Positions 51,397 through 60,333 of a DNA stretch of 64,000 nt are shown here, piece after piece. The position numbers and the translations under genes are program-made. The notes under the pieces are model-generated. The model ran no database searches. It saw only the letters and a list, made by a program, of their open reading frames with translations, and was not told the origin of the DNA. The stretch covers positions 124,001 to 188,000 of the forward strand of contig NZ_FNLB01000008.1 of the NCBI RefSeq assembly GCF_900104145.1. The letters run 5' to 3'. Each line of letters starts with the position of its first letter. The first letter of the stretch is position 1. This DNA is from Pseudovibrio sp. Tun.PSC04-5.I4 (GTDB lineage: Bacteria > Pseudomonadota > Alphaproteobacteria > Rhizobiales > Stappiaceae).

Positions 51397-51789
51397 CTAA
51401 CCTGTAAATGTTGGGAGCAGACTGTCTAGAATTGAGGTTGCCTCAATCTTGGTTGCTGGCTTGCTTCCTCCGCGAGAAATACCCCAATTGCTCATGGTAT
51501 TGAGCAGCGGGATAAGAGACTCGCCATCTCGCGTTAAAGAATATTCCACGCGAACCGGCACTTCTGCAAACACCTCACGGCGAACCAGAAAATCTTGCTC
51601 CAACTCCCGAAGTGACCGTGTCAACATTCTGTCAGAGGCTTGGGGCGACAGCTTTTTCAGCTCTGAAAATCGTTTGGTGCCGGTAAGGAGGTGAAACAAA
51701 AGAACTGGTTTCCACTTACCGCCAATAGCAGCAACAGTGACCTCAATCGCGCTTAAGGATTTCTCAAGAGGAGTTGTCTCTCCTGCCAT
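51397..51789 (-). CDS. HxlR-family transcriptional regulator
   Basis: 130 residues, winged HTH typical of HxlR: VTVAAIGGKWKPVLLFHLLTGTKRFSELKKLSPQASDRMLTRSLRELEQDFLVRREVFAEVPVRVEYSLTRDGESLIPLL. No Cys near the start, so not of the redox-sensing QorR/HypR kind. Neighbouring transporter at 51953 is on the same strand but upstream; a flavodoxin-like gene further on is a plausible target. Confidence 0.85.
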   Translation of the reverse strand: MAGETTPLEKSLSAIEVTVAAIGGKWKPVLLFHLLTGTKRFSELKKLSPQASDRMLTRSLRELEQDFLVRREVFAEVPVRVEYSLTRDGESLIPLLNTMSNWGISRGGSKPATKIEATSILDSLLPTFTG

Positions 51790-51952
51790 TTTTTTATAGT
51801 CCGTTTATTTTTTTAATTGCCACCCAAAGCGAGGGCAGAAGAACATATTGGTTGTTGCTACCTCAATTTTTATTCAAAATCAAACTAATGGTTACTCGTG
51901 GTTTTTCAGTCTACCACAAAGAGAATAGTGATGATGTAGCTTGAGTGGCCGT

Positions 51953-52390
51953 CTATCTCACCATCAAATAAGCGCCAGAAATTAGGAGCAATGCTGCCAT
52001 GGCGCGGCTAAGGTCGATTGAACGAACCGGCAGCTCGAACAAGCCGAAATGGTCAATCACCATACCTGCCATGAGCTGGCCCACGATAATCAAGAGAACC
52101 GCCGAGGTCGCGCCCAGTTTAGGTAGGGTTTGGGTAATGGTGAGGTACAAAATTAGCCCAAAAACACCACTTGCCAACATGTACCAAGGGATGCTGCGCC
52201 ACTGGTTGATTTGCTCTCCACCTCTCATAATAAGCAGGGCGAGAGAAGCAATAAAGCCGCCAGCGTGAATGATAACACTGGCCGCAGCTCCGCCAAGACG
52301 TTGCCCCATAATCCCGCCCATGGGAGCCTGCAAACCAACAGCAACGCCTCCGAGGAGGCCAATAAAAATAATCAGTAATAATTCCAACAC
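51953..52390 (-). CDS. DUF606 (YdcZ-like) DMT-superfamily membrane protein
   Basis: 145 residues with five hydrophobic helices. It begins MLELLLIIFIGLLGGVAVGLQAPMGGIMGQRLGGAAASVIIHAGG and has VLLIIVGQLMAGMVIDHFG, both typical of the DUF606/YdcZ family of half-size drug/metabolite transporters. Such small proteins often dimerise. Substrate unknown. It is the upstream neighbour of the HxlR gene on the same strand. Confidence 0.8.
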   Translation of the reverse strand: MLELLLIIFIGLLGGVAVGLQAPMGGIMGQRLGGAAASVIIHAGGFIASLALLIMRGGEQINQWRSIPWYMLASGVFGLILYLTITQTLPKLGATSAVLLIIVGQLMAGMVIDHFGLFELPVRSIDLSRAMAALLLISGAYLMVR

Positions 52391-52661
52391 AGCGTTTTAT
52401 CTCAGTTCGTGTTCCGGCATCAGAATGCCCCTTACTCTCTTTAGACATACCTGAGGGGTCTGCCCATGCAGAATTACAGGTTGTACCTATAGCTGCACTA
52501 AACTGCTGTGGAGTGGCCGGGCACAGCTTCTTTCGACAGCGGGGACTAAACCCGAGGACAACTCGTGTAAGCACACAAAGCAGCAATGCCGCATTGCGTA
52601 AACACTGAGGACCTGCTTCAATAATAAGCTATTGATTCATTTATTTTTTTAGGAAGCACTC

Positions 52662-53162
52662 ATGACAGCTCAGGAAATAAAACTGCTTCTGGTATGCGGG
52701 AAAATTGCCTCCGGTAAATCCACCTTGCTGGCGCATCTGGTGAAAGACCATAGCGCTGTCGTGCTCAGCGAGGATCATTGGAACGCTACGCTCTTTCCAG
52801 GTAAGTTGAAAACGCTGGAAGATTACGTGAAGTATTCTGCCCGCGTGCGGCAAGCTCTTGGCCCCCATATTGTTAGCCTGTTGCAGCATGGCGTTTCTGT
52901 TGCGCTGGATTTTCCGGCCAACACCGTGCGTGATCGCAAGTGGCTGAAGAGTCTCTATGAGGCAGCCGGCGTTGCGCATGAGCTGCATTACCTTTCCGTG
53001 CCTGATGAGGTTTGTAAGGAACGGTTATGGGTGCGTAATGAGGCGGGAGAACATCAGTTCACAGTAAGCGAAGCGCAGTTTGACCAGTTCACCAAATACT
53101 TTGAATCTCCCACAGTAGATGAAGCCTTCAACGTCATTCTGCACGATTTCCATAGCACATAG
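52662..53162 (+). CDS. P-loop kinase-like ATPase
   Basis: 166 residues. Walker A is CGKIASGKST (residues 13-21). An aspartate in LSEDHWNATLFPG and the downstream SVALDFPANTVRDRKWL fit small-molecule kinases of the AAA_33/zeta-toxin-like group, and the lid region holds DEVCKERLWVRN (Arg residues near K-E-R-L). The start ATG at 52662 is preceded by AGGAAG. Substrate unknown; no antitoxin-like gene is adjacent, so a toxin role is not supported. Confidence 0.8.
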   Translation: MTAQEIKLLLVCGKIASGKSTLLAHLVKDHSAVVLSEDHWNATLFPGKLKTLEDYVKYSARVRQALGPHIVSLLQHGVSVALDFPANTVRDRKWLKSLYEAAGVAHELHYLSVPDEVCKERLWVRNEAGEHQFTVSEAQFDQFTKYFESPTVDEAFNVILHDFHST

Positions 53163-53220
53163 GGTAATGGCCCCTCCAATATGGAGAGGCCGCGTATCGC
53201 TGGTTTAATTGAAGACAGGA

Positions 53221-53838
53221 TCAGGCAGTTAATTCCAGCTCCCGAGGCTGGGTGGCGGGAGCATTACCCCACCGCAGGGATGCGTCTGCAATGCGTTTGC
53301 CAAAGGATTCAGCGGTTTGATGGTCAGCCGCTGGAGGAGCAACCTCCGGTCCTTCATCCACGTTGGCCTGTGCCATCATGCCGAGGTAGGAGCCGAGGCG
53401 GTTGATATCGTTCTCGGAGCCAGCACTGGAATTGTTGCCCGCCATATCATTGGCACCAACCCAGATCATACCATGTTGAGCTGCAAAAACAGTCATCTGC
53501 ACAATCGTAGTCATCTTATCGCCGGACCGTGAGGCGGAAACGGTGAAACCAGCCGCGAGTTTGTTCTGCCAGCCACGACCAAAAAAGATCTTGGAGGTTT
53601 CATCCATGAACATTTTGAACGGCCCGCTGACAGACCCAAGGTAGGTTGGAGAGCCTAGGATGATCGCATCTGCAGCGTTGAGCACAGTGAAATCGCCATT
53701 CAGCTGCGTGACATCAACCAGAACACCGGTCGCACCTTCAACAGCATTAATGCCAGTGACGACAGACTTTGCCAGAGTTTCTGTATGACCAAACCCCGAG
53801 TGGTACGCAACAGCAATTGAAACACTCTTATTTTGCAT
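53221..53838 (-). CDS. Flavodoxin-family NAD(P)H-quinone reductase, WrbA-like
   Basis: 205 residues. SIAVAYHSGFGHTETLAKSVVTGI is the FMN phosphate loop, LGSPTYLGSVSGPFKMFMDETSKIFFGRGWQNKLAAGFTVSAS the isoalloxazine loop and FAAQHGMIWVGANDMAGN follows, the layout of WrbA-type flavoproteins. It should carry out two-electron reduction of quinones. The divergent LysR gene (53929) is its likely regulator, sharing an 90-bp promoter region. Confidence 0.85.
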   Translation of the reverse strand: MQNKSVSIAVAYHSGFGHTETLAKSVVTGINAVEGATGVLVDVTQLNGDFTVLNAADAIILGSPTYLGSVSGPFKMFMDETSKIFFGRGWQNKLAAGFTVSASRSGDKMTTIVQMTVFAAQHGMIWVGANDMAGNNSSAGSENDINRLGSYLGMMAQANVDEGPEVAPPAADHQTAESFGKRIADASLRWGNAPATQPRELELTA

Positions 53839-53928
53839 TTTTTTTCCTTTGAATTAGAGAGTGTGAAATTCATTGGGAACATGAGGGGCTGGCCTAATGA
53901 ATACAAATGCATTATTTCAATAATAATC

Positions 53929-54834
53929 ATGCAGAAAATGAATTACTTAGGCCTTGATGGCCGCGCTCTTATGATGTTGAAACTGATCTTCGAGAGTGGG
54001 TCGGTCACAAAAGCCGCACAGCAGATGAACGTAAACCAGTCCACCGTAAGTCACGGGCTGGAACGGGTGCGCGGGCTGCTGGGAGATCCGTTGTTTGTTA
54101 AGGCAGGTCGAAACGTTGTACCCACAGAGCGGATGATCGCGCTTATGCCATCGGTGGAAGACGTGCTGCGAAGCCTTGCGCTTATCAGCGAACCCGAAGA
54201 GTTTCATCCAACCACTGCGACCAACCGATTTGTTATCGATTGTCAGGATGATGAGCATAACCTTCTAGTCCCATCCTTAATCAAACGATTACGGGTAGAA
54301 GCGCCGAACGTGTCCCTACGTTGCCGGCACTCAACACGTCAGAATGTGATGTCTTTGGTGAGGGGCGAGGCAGATCTGCTGTTTACACCGTTGCCACCGC
54401 CAGATTCCTATGAATTCGTCGCACAAGCCCTGTTTGAGGATGAGTTTGTGGTGTTTTACGACCCAACGGTCCGAGAAGCGCCGGATACGTTGGAAAAGTA
54501 CATTATTGCACCTCATGCCAATGTGCTGATCACGGACAATGAAAATACCTTTGTAGACCGTGCTTTGGCAGAGCTGGGGCATACGCGCAAAACAGTCTAT
54601 TCCGCACCTAGTTTCAATGCCTTGGCTGCTGTGTTGCTGGGAACAGACCTTATCGCAACCATTCCATCCAAGCTTATTTGCGGTGGTTTAAAGGGAGGCC
54701 TGGCGTCCTGCAAAAGTCCGGTATCTGTTGTGACGGCGGACATTAGCGTCATCTGGCACGTGCGCAACCGCACCTCTGCCGCCCACAAATGGTTCCGCGA
54801 TTTGGTGATATCACAGGCTCAAGCGTTGTTTTGA
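53929..54834 (+). CDS. LysR-family transcriptional regulator
   Basis: 301 residues from the ATG at 53929 (ATG 53938 also fits; the open frame up to 53833 overlaps the flavodoxin gene's promoter). HTH: LDGRALMMLKLIFESGSVTKAAQQMNVNQSTVSHGLERVRGLLGDPLFVKAGR. The co-inducer domain follows the NodD/LinR style (RFVIDCQDDEHNLLVPSLIKRLRVEAPNV). It is divergent from the WrbA-like gene, the usual arrangement with its target. Confidence 0.85.
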   Translation: MQKMNYLGLDGRALMMLKLIFESGSVTKAAQQMNVNQSTVSHGLERVRGLLGDPLFVKAGRNVVPTERMIALMPSVEDVLRSLALISEPEEFHPTTATNRFVIDCQDDEHNLLVPSLIKRLRVEAPNVSLRCRHSTRQNVMSLVRGEADLLFTPLPPPDSYEFVAQALFEDEFVVFYDPTVREAPDTLEKYIIAPHANVLITDNENTFVDRALAELGHTRKTVYSAPSFNALAAVLLGTDLIATIPSKLICGGLKGGLASCKSPVSVVTADISVIWHVRNRTSAAHKWFRDLVISQAQALF

Positions 54835-54902
54835 TCGCTCGCATGGCCCCAGTTTGGCTCATGGACTAAAATTGATCCTGAACGCTGAACCAGCTAGCCG
54901 AG

Positions 54903-55355
54903 ATGATTGTGAACACTATGCCCCTCTCCACCATTGGATTTACGAAGACCACTGCCGAAAATTTCTTTGGTCGCTTGCAGAGTGCAGGTGTGAAGAAGGT
55001 GATTGATGTACGTCTTAACAACACCTCTCAGCTGGCTGGGTTTGCCAAGTCTAATGATCTGGCGTTCTTTTTAGAGGCCATTGGCGGCATGGGGTATGTA
55101 CACCAGCCGTTGCTTGCACCGGATCCAGATATGTTCAAGGCGTTCAAAAAGGAAAAAGGCGACTGGACCATCTTCAAGGATCAGTTCATGGGCTTGATGT
55201 CTGAACGCAAGATCGAGAGCAAGTTCAATGCGGATATGTTTGAAGAGGCCTGTCTGCTCTGCTCTGAAAACCTCCCCCACGAATGCCACCGCTCTCTGGT
55301 CGCAGACTACCTCAACAGCCGCTGGGGCGGAGTGCTGAAGGTAAAACATCTGTAG
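54903..55355 (+). CDS. DUF488-family protein
   Basis: 150 residues of the DUF488 family. STIGFTKTTAENFFGRLQSAGVKKVIDVRLNNTSQLAGFAK is the conserved start (T-I-G-x-[ST], then DVR), and the end has CLLCSENLPHECHRSLVADYL, with the conserved C-x-E-x4-CHR signature. Function unknown; the family has been suggested to be nucleic-acid related. It may be cotranscribed with the LysR gene, but the spacing is 68 bp. Confidence 0.8.
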   Translation: MIVNTMPLSTIGFTKTTAENFFGRLQSAGVKKVIDVRLNNTSQLAGFAKSNDLAFFLEAIGGMGYVHQPLLAPDPDMFKAFKKEKGDWTIFKDQFMGLMSERKIESKFNADMFEEACLLCSENLPHECHRSLVADYLNSRWGGVLKVKHL

Positions 55356-55555
55356 AAGACGGCAGCTGATCGGTGACAACCTGCCCCACTTTGCCAAGCG
55401 CCTGTGGGCAATTTTGACCTGCGATTCAAGCGTCTACGTTAGGTGAATTTGCATTATGTAAATTCAGTAATTTTAAACTTGATTATTATACTCATGTTTT
55501 ATAGTTAGGATGCAGCCACAAGCCAACTCATCCAACTATAAACATCGGTAAATAC

Positions 55556-57775
55556 ATGAAGTTCTCTCCTAATCTGGAGCAGGCTTGCAGCACTTTTGTG
55601 CTTGTGGCCTGCGCCCTTTCTCTATCTGTGCAATTTGCTTATGCTGCATCAAATAAATCTAAAATCGTCAATGCGGAAACTGAGCTCGATCCTATTGTTG
55701 TTACAGGATCTTTCGAAAACAAAGACACCATTGCCCAATCAGAAGTCAGCAGCGATCTCATCGACCGTACCCAGTCCGCGACCATTCCCGGGTTACTCTC
55801 CAGTCTGCCGGGTATTGAGCTTATCGGTAACAGCCGCATTTTGGGACAATCCATCAACATGATGGCCTTTGGTGATTCAGAGGACATAGAAATCACTATC
55901 GATGGTTCCCAGAAATCCTTCGAAAAGTATCAGCAGGGCTCCATCTTTATTGATCCTGAATTGTTGAAGGTGATCGACGTGACCAAAGGCACGTTCTCAC
56001 CGGAGAAGTATGGAGCTTTTGGCGGGTCAGTTACAATGACGACCAAAGGGGCCTCAGACATGCTGCGCGATGGCCAGTCCTATGGGGCTTTCGCGAAAGT
56101 TGGCTTTGCCTCCAATGGTATGGAGCTCATTAAGTCAGCAGCCTCGTATGCGCGCTCTGAGGAGCTGGGGTTTGAAGTGCTGATTGCGGGTACACATCGC
56201 CAGAACGATGACTACTCTGTTGGTGGTAACAAGCAGGACCTTACGCTTTCCGGCGGCAGCATGATCAGCGGTCATTTCAAGGCTAGTCTTGAACGAGAAG
56301 ACCACTTCTTCGAGGTCAGCGGGCAGCATTCATACAGTGATGACTATAAGCCCTGGGCCGCAAAGCGGGGCCTCATAACCATTTCCGATTGGTCTTTGAA
56401 TAAGCATGGCTCTTTTGAAGAGTACCTGAAAACGCAGGCTGTTGACCGGGAAATGACGGATACGTCCTTAAGCGGGACATATGAATATAACCCGGAAAGT
56501 GATCTGATTGATCTGGCTTTCAAGGCGTCTTATTCCAAAACCACGCAACATGACACACGCCGTGTTCCAATAAACGATCCAGACTACAGTGCTGGCTTGT
56601 ATGTTGGCGGGGATGACAGCACGCTGGATTACGCCATCTACAAGATGGACCTGCAGAATACATCCTCATTCAATTTGGGTGATTTTGAAAACACCCTGAA
56701 ATATGGCGTTCAGGTGCGTCATGAAATTCGCGACAGCATGGCCTTCAAGAAAAGTTATGTAGGTAATCCAGACTATAACAACGGCCATTTGCAGCCCTAC
56801 AACATCCCAAGTGGCACGCAGACGATCTGGTCGGCATGGACTGAGTACACGCTTGGCTTTGCGGGATTGGAGCTGACACCGGGTCTTCGTTACGACTTCA
56901 TCCACTCCAAAGGGGTAGCCAATCTGGCACCCAAATATAATAACCCAGATATGAAGCACGACTACGGGACTGTTAATCGCTTTGGCCTGTCCCCAAGCCT
57001 AAGTGCTGTCTATTCGTTGACATCAAACATCAAGCTCTTTGGTGATTATGCCTACAAGCTGCGTGCGCCATTGATTGATGAATTTTAGGATGTTGGCAGC
57101 GCCCGGGCGACAGCAACACAATTGCAAAACGAACGTGTGTCTGCCAAGCGTATCGGCATTGCCGCTACCTTTGAGGATGTGATTACGCAAAGCGATAGCG
57201 TTACGGGCCGAGTGGCGATTTATCGGAATGATGTATCCAGCAATATCTACCGATTGCTGAGCGAAAACTTAAACGGATACGATGCGCCGAAGCCAACCTA
57301 TGGCAACCTTGCCGGCTATTATACGCAAGGGTTTGAAGCTGAACTTTACTATGACAGCGAGCGGTTCTTCGGCAGCATTGCCTACTCCAGAGTGCAAGGG
57401 AAGCATGATGGCACATTGAAGAATGTGGCGTCTGACACGGATCAATATGTATCAGAGGTAGCACCAACCAAGCTGGTGGTGAGCCTTGGTTACAAGGTTC
57501 CTGAAGCTGATATTACGTTTGGGTGGAAGGGGCGTTTTGTGGATGCGCAAGACCGTGTGCCAGATAACTACACAAGCCTTTATAGCGCCAGCAAAGGCTA
57601 TGCCGTGCATGATGTTTTCCTGACATGGACACCGCAGGAAGGCCGATTTGCAGGAGTGGAAGCGCGCGCCTCCATTGAGAATATGTTCAACCGCAATTAC
57701 CGGCCATACTTTGCTGATGGTGCTGCCCCAGAAAAAGGCGTCAACTTCAAAAGCTCGGTGAGTTACAAATTCTAA
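55556..57775 (+). pseudogene. TonB-dependent receptor interrupted by one in-frame TAG
   Basis: The frame starts at 55556, with a signal peptide (LVACALSLSVQFAYA) and a TonB box (ELDPIVVTGS). It then has the plug (IPGLLSSLPGIELIGNSRI...SVTMTTKGASDML) and barrel strands until KLRAPLIDEF, where TAG (57086-57088) stops it. The same frame continues without any other lesion (DVGSARATATQLQNERVSAKRIGI) to 57775, ending YKF with the terminal Phe expected of an outer-membrane barrel. One base change from TAT (Tyr, as in the common APTIDEFY pattern) explains everything. The intact protein would be 739 residues, similar to haem/haemoglobin-type receptors. Either a very recent nonsense mutation, a sequencing error or amber readthrough. 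Confidence 0.8.
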
Positions 57776-57783
57776 TGTCAGAG

Positions 57784-57811
57784 ACGCGGTGACAGGCAAT
57801 CACCGCGTTTT
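57784..57811 (+). terminator. Intrinsic terminator of the receptor gene
   Basis: Perfect 9-bp stem ACGCGGTGA (57784-57792) and TCACCGCGT (57800-57808), 7-nt loop, followed by TTT. It begins 9 bases after the receptor stop and may serve the convergent ABC-F gene too. Confidence 0.75.
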
Positions 57812-57826
57812 GACCTGTGGTTTCCC

Positions 57827-59434
57827 TTAACCATCCGCGTCAACCATTTTGCAGGTCTCCAAATTCACCACCCGCGTAATCCCGATGTCTTGCAGGAAAG
57901 TTGTGTCGTGGCTGACCACCAACAGGGCGCCGTCATAAGCGTTGAGGCCTGCTTCAATGGCCTCGACGGCTTCGATATCCAGATGGTTGGTTGGCTCATC
58001 AAGTATCAGCAGTTTGGGTGGGTGGGCAGCTCCCAATACACAGGCCAATCCAGCTCGTAACATCATCCCACCGCTCAGTGTTGCAACGGTTTGCCCCGAG
58101 GCTTCGCCGCGAAACAAAAAGCGTGCCAGCACCGCACGGCAACTGTTTTCATCCTGCTCCGGGTTCAGGTGCCGGAAGTTCTCCAGAACCGTCTTTCCCG
58201 GATCGAGTAAACTGGCCTGCTGGTCGAGCACTCGAAAACTATCGTGCACCTGACAGGAACCGGAAAGCGGTGGTAACTGGCCAATGAGGGTCTTTAGCAG
58301 CGTTGTTTTGCCGGACCCATTCGGGCCTTTCACTGCCACCCGTTCAGGGCCGGTGAGTGTGAGGGAGAAATCCCGTAACAGAGGCTCGCCGCCACTATAG
58401 CCTGCGCTGAGACTATCAGTGCGCAGAACAACTTGCCCGTTGGCGATACCTGATGATGCAATGATCATGCTGAGCGGTTGAAGCACCTCAATCTTTTGCC
58501 GTGCCGCCTTGGCTTGTTGCTCAGCATCCTCACGCAATCGGCTGGCAAGGTTGGCGTTGTCGCCGGAGGTGCTCTCCGCTCTGTTGCGTTTGGCGTTGAG
58601 CAGAACCTTAGGCTGATCACGTTTGGCTCGGCTGCGGTGGCCTGCGCCGTCTTTGCGGGCTTTGCGCTCTGTCACACTCTGGATTTTGCGATTGAGGCCG
58701 CTGATACGCTTTTCAGCGCTTGCCAGGTCTTGCTCCGCCGTCGTCAGCTGCTGTTCTTTTTGCTGCTTGTAGAAACTCCAGTTGCCGCCATAAGTGTTTG
58801 TGCCAAGCGTGGTCAGTTCCACAATGCTGTCCATCTGCTCCAGCAAGTCACGATCATGACTGATGACAAGGGCCCCTTTCTTCCATCCGGCGAGAAAGGC
58901 GTGCAGGGCTTTGCGGCCCTCTGCATCCAGATTGTTGGTGGGCTCATCCAGCAATAAAAAATCTGCATCGTGAAAGAGGAGAGCTGCAAGCCTGCACCGT
59001 GTGATCTGCCCGCCGGAAAGGGGTGAGAGCGGGTGATCTGTGAGGTACTGCAAGCCCATCTGCGCAAGGGCGGCTTCCAGCCGGCTTTCCAACGTCCAGT
59101 CCGCATCATTGAGCTCGTCCATCGTGGCGGTGCCATCTTCGGCTCTGAGCAGAATGCGCAGGTCGTCGGCAATGCCAAACAAATCGGCAATGGTCTCATT
59201 TTGTGCATGTTGCAGCTGCTGGCTGAGCATTCCAACGGTGCCACTCACAGAAACCGCGCCAGAAGCAGGCACCAACGCACCGCTGATAAGGTTCAGCAGC
59301 GTGGATTTACCCGTTCCGTTTCTGCCTATCAGGCCAGTGCGGTGTGCAGCAAATTGAAGTGAAAGGTCTTTGAAAAGGGCTGTTCCGTCAGGAAGCGCCC
59401 ATGACAGGTGGGTAAGGGAGATTGATGCAGGCAT
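57827..59434 (-). CDS. ABC-F family ATPase
   Basis: 535 residues from the ATG at 59434; an in-frame upstream ATG at 59626 would add 64 residues but runs through the attenuator-like hairpin, so I treat that part as leader. Two ABC domains without membrane helices: GRNGTGKST, LSGGQITRCRLA and LLLDEPTNNLDAEG in the first; GPNGSGKTT, LSGGMMLRAGLACVLG and LLILDEPTNHLDIEA in the second. The linker between them (SAEKRISGLNRKIQSVTERKARKDGAGHRSRAKRDQPK) is basic and helical, as in ribosome-binding ABC-F proteins. ABC-F proteins act on the ribosome, either in housekeeping (Uup, EttA) or antibiotic protection (Vga, Msr, Lsa). Its promoter resembles SoxR targets and its leader resembles attenuators. Confidence 0.85.
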   Translation of the reverse strand: MPASISLTHLSWALPDGTALFKDLSLQFAAHRTGLIGRNGTGKSTLLNLISGALVPASGAVSVSGTVGMLSQQLQHAQNETIADLFGIADDLRILLRAEDGTATMDELNDADWTLESRLEAALAQMGLQYLTDHPLSPLSGGQITRCRLAALLFHDADFLLLDEPTNNLDAEGRKALHAFLAGWKKGALVISHDRDLLEQMDSIVELTTLGTNTYGGNWSFYKQQKEQQLTTAEQDLASAEKRISGLNRKIQSVTERKARKDGAGHRSRAKRDQPKVLLNAKRNRAESTSGDNANLASRLREDAEQQAKAARQKIEVLQPLSMIIASSGIANGQVVLRTDSLSAGYSGGEPLLRDFSLTLTGPERVAVKGPNGSGKTTLLKTLIGQLPPLSGSCQVHDSFRVLDQQASLLDPGKTVLENFRHLNPEQDENSCRAVLARFLFRGEASGQTVATLSGGMMLRAGLACVLGAAHPPKLLILDEPTNHLDIEAVEAIEAGLNAYDGALLVVSHDTTFLQDIGITRVVNLETCKMVDADG

Positions 59435-59563
59435 ACTGATGAACTTCCAAATGAACAGGGCAAAGTGAAGAGGCTGTTCCTGCGAAATCCATTGGCTGCA
59501 TATCTCCTGATTGAAAAACTGCGCCCAACATATGTGCTGCGGTGAAATTGTCAATGCCGGGGG

Positions 59564-59601
59564 AAAAAGGCGCTGCACCGCGTTGGGGGAAGTGCAGCGC
59601 C
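59564..59601 (-). terminator. Terminator hairpin in the ABC-F leader (attenuator)
   Basis: On the minus strand GGCGCTGCAC (59601-59592), a 13-nt loop and GTGCAGCGCC (59578-59569) form a perfect 10-bp GC-rich stem followed by TTTTT (59568-59564). It lies 130 bp upstream of the ABC-F start and 170 bp downstream of the predicted promoter, so it can stop transcription before the gene. Confidence 0.75.
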
Positions 59602-59654
59602 GTAATCCCTCGTCACGAGGTGTCATTGCGGTTTAGAGACCCCGCGGGATTACC
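59602..59654 (-). promoter_or_regulatory. Second leader stem with a short leader frame
   Basis: GTAATCCC (59654-59647) pairs with GGGATTAC (59609-59602), directly abutting the terminator stem. Inside lies a small hairpin CCTCG-TCA-CGAGG on plus strand and the ATG at 59626, which begins a frame reading MTPRDEGLRRCTSP through the terminator. Such stacked structures are typical for ribosome-controlled attenuation. Confidence 0.5.
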
Positions 59655-59779
59655 TCTCGATAAGGCATGACTGATGAACAAATCTTGCTTAATACAGGAG
59701 ACCACTTGCAAGCCAAAACACAGGTCCCCCGCCAGTATGGTTTTGTGGGTTGGTCCGCCGTTTTGTGCTCGCAAAACAC

Positions 59780-59810
59780 GGTATAATTCCTCAGGTTAAG
59801 TTGAGGTCAA
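59780..59810 (-). promoter_or_regulatory. SoxR-type promoter upstream of the ABC-F gene
   Basis: Minus strand: -35 TTGACC (59810-59805), a 19-bp spacer and -10 TATACC (59785-59780). The spacer carries CCTCAGGTTAAGTTGAGG (plus 59789-59806), which differs from the SoxR box CCTCAAGTTAACTTGAGG at two symmetrical positions. No soxR gene lies in the window. Confidence 0.7.
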
Positions 59811-59815
59811 GCGGC

Positions 59816-59838
59816 ATTTTATCAAAAATCGATAAAAT
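59816..59838. promoter_or_regulatory. Palindrome upstream of the Cys-rich peptide gene
   Basis: ATTTTATC and GATAAAAT, perfect 8-bp arms with a 7-bp centre, in the divergent region between the ABC-F leader promoter and the plus-strand copper-type genes. A possible operator; regulator unknown. Confidence 0.35.
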
Positions 59839-59926
59839 ATGCACAATGCAGATTTCAAATCAAAATTGATCGAACATGACAGCAGTTTAACTTGATCTTC
59901 CCAAATTCCGCCCCTAGGGTGCCGGC

Positions 59927-60280
59927 ATGTACCGTGTGTTGATCCTTTTCCTGACGCTGTTTGTGACCACGCCTTATGCTATGAGCATGCAAGGTGAGAT
60001 GGCGTCTATAAACGCAGCACACAAGCTCGCTCTGGCACAAAATACCACCTCTGCCATGGAGCAAATGGCCTCCGACCAATCATCCTGCTGTTGCTGTCAG
60101 GCTGATAGCGTCATGCAAAACAGCATGAATGCCTGCATCACAACACTTGGGCTTTTAGAGAGCAGTAGCACTGTTTCTCCGGTGTACCGCAGCACCAACA
60201 TATCAGTCCCGGCCATGCTTCCAGTCTATTCTGCGCATGTCAGCGGCATAGACAGGCCTCCAATCCAATCGGCTGCTTAG
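59927..60280 (+). CDS. Small exported Cys-rich protein
   Basis: 117 residues. Signal peptide MYRVLILFLTLFVTTPYAMS; mature part rich in Met and with a CCCC cluster (SDQSSCCCCQADSVMQNSMNACI). Met and Cys runs of this kind are common in periplasmic copper-handling proteins. The DUF411 gene 53 bp downstream supports a copper role. I do not recognise a named family. Confidence 0.6.
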   Translation: MYRVLILFLTLFVTTPYAMSMQGEMASINAAHKLALAQNTTSAMEQMASDQSSCCCCQADSVMQNSMNACITTLGLLESSSTVSPVYRSTNISVPAMLPVYSAHVSGIDRPPIQSAA

Positions 60281-60333
60281 ATTTTAAAATTCTAACTTAC
60301 TGAATTAAATAAGAAATTTATTTGGATGGGCTC

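Noticed and set aside
52662..53162. Zeta-toxin interpretation of the P-loop kinase
   Set aside because: The fold is similar, but there is no antitoxin partner gene and the usual zeta-specific motifs are not evident.
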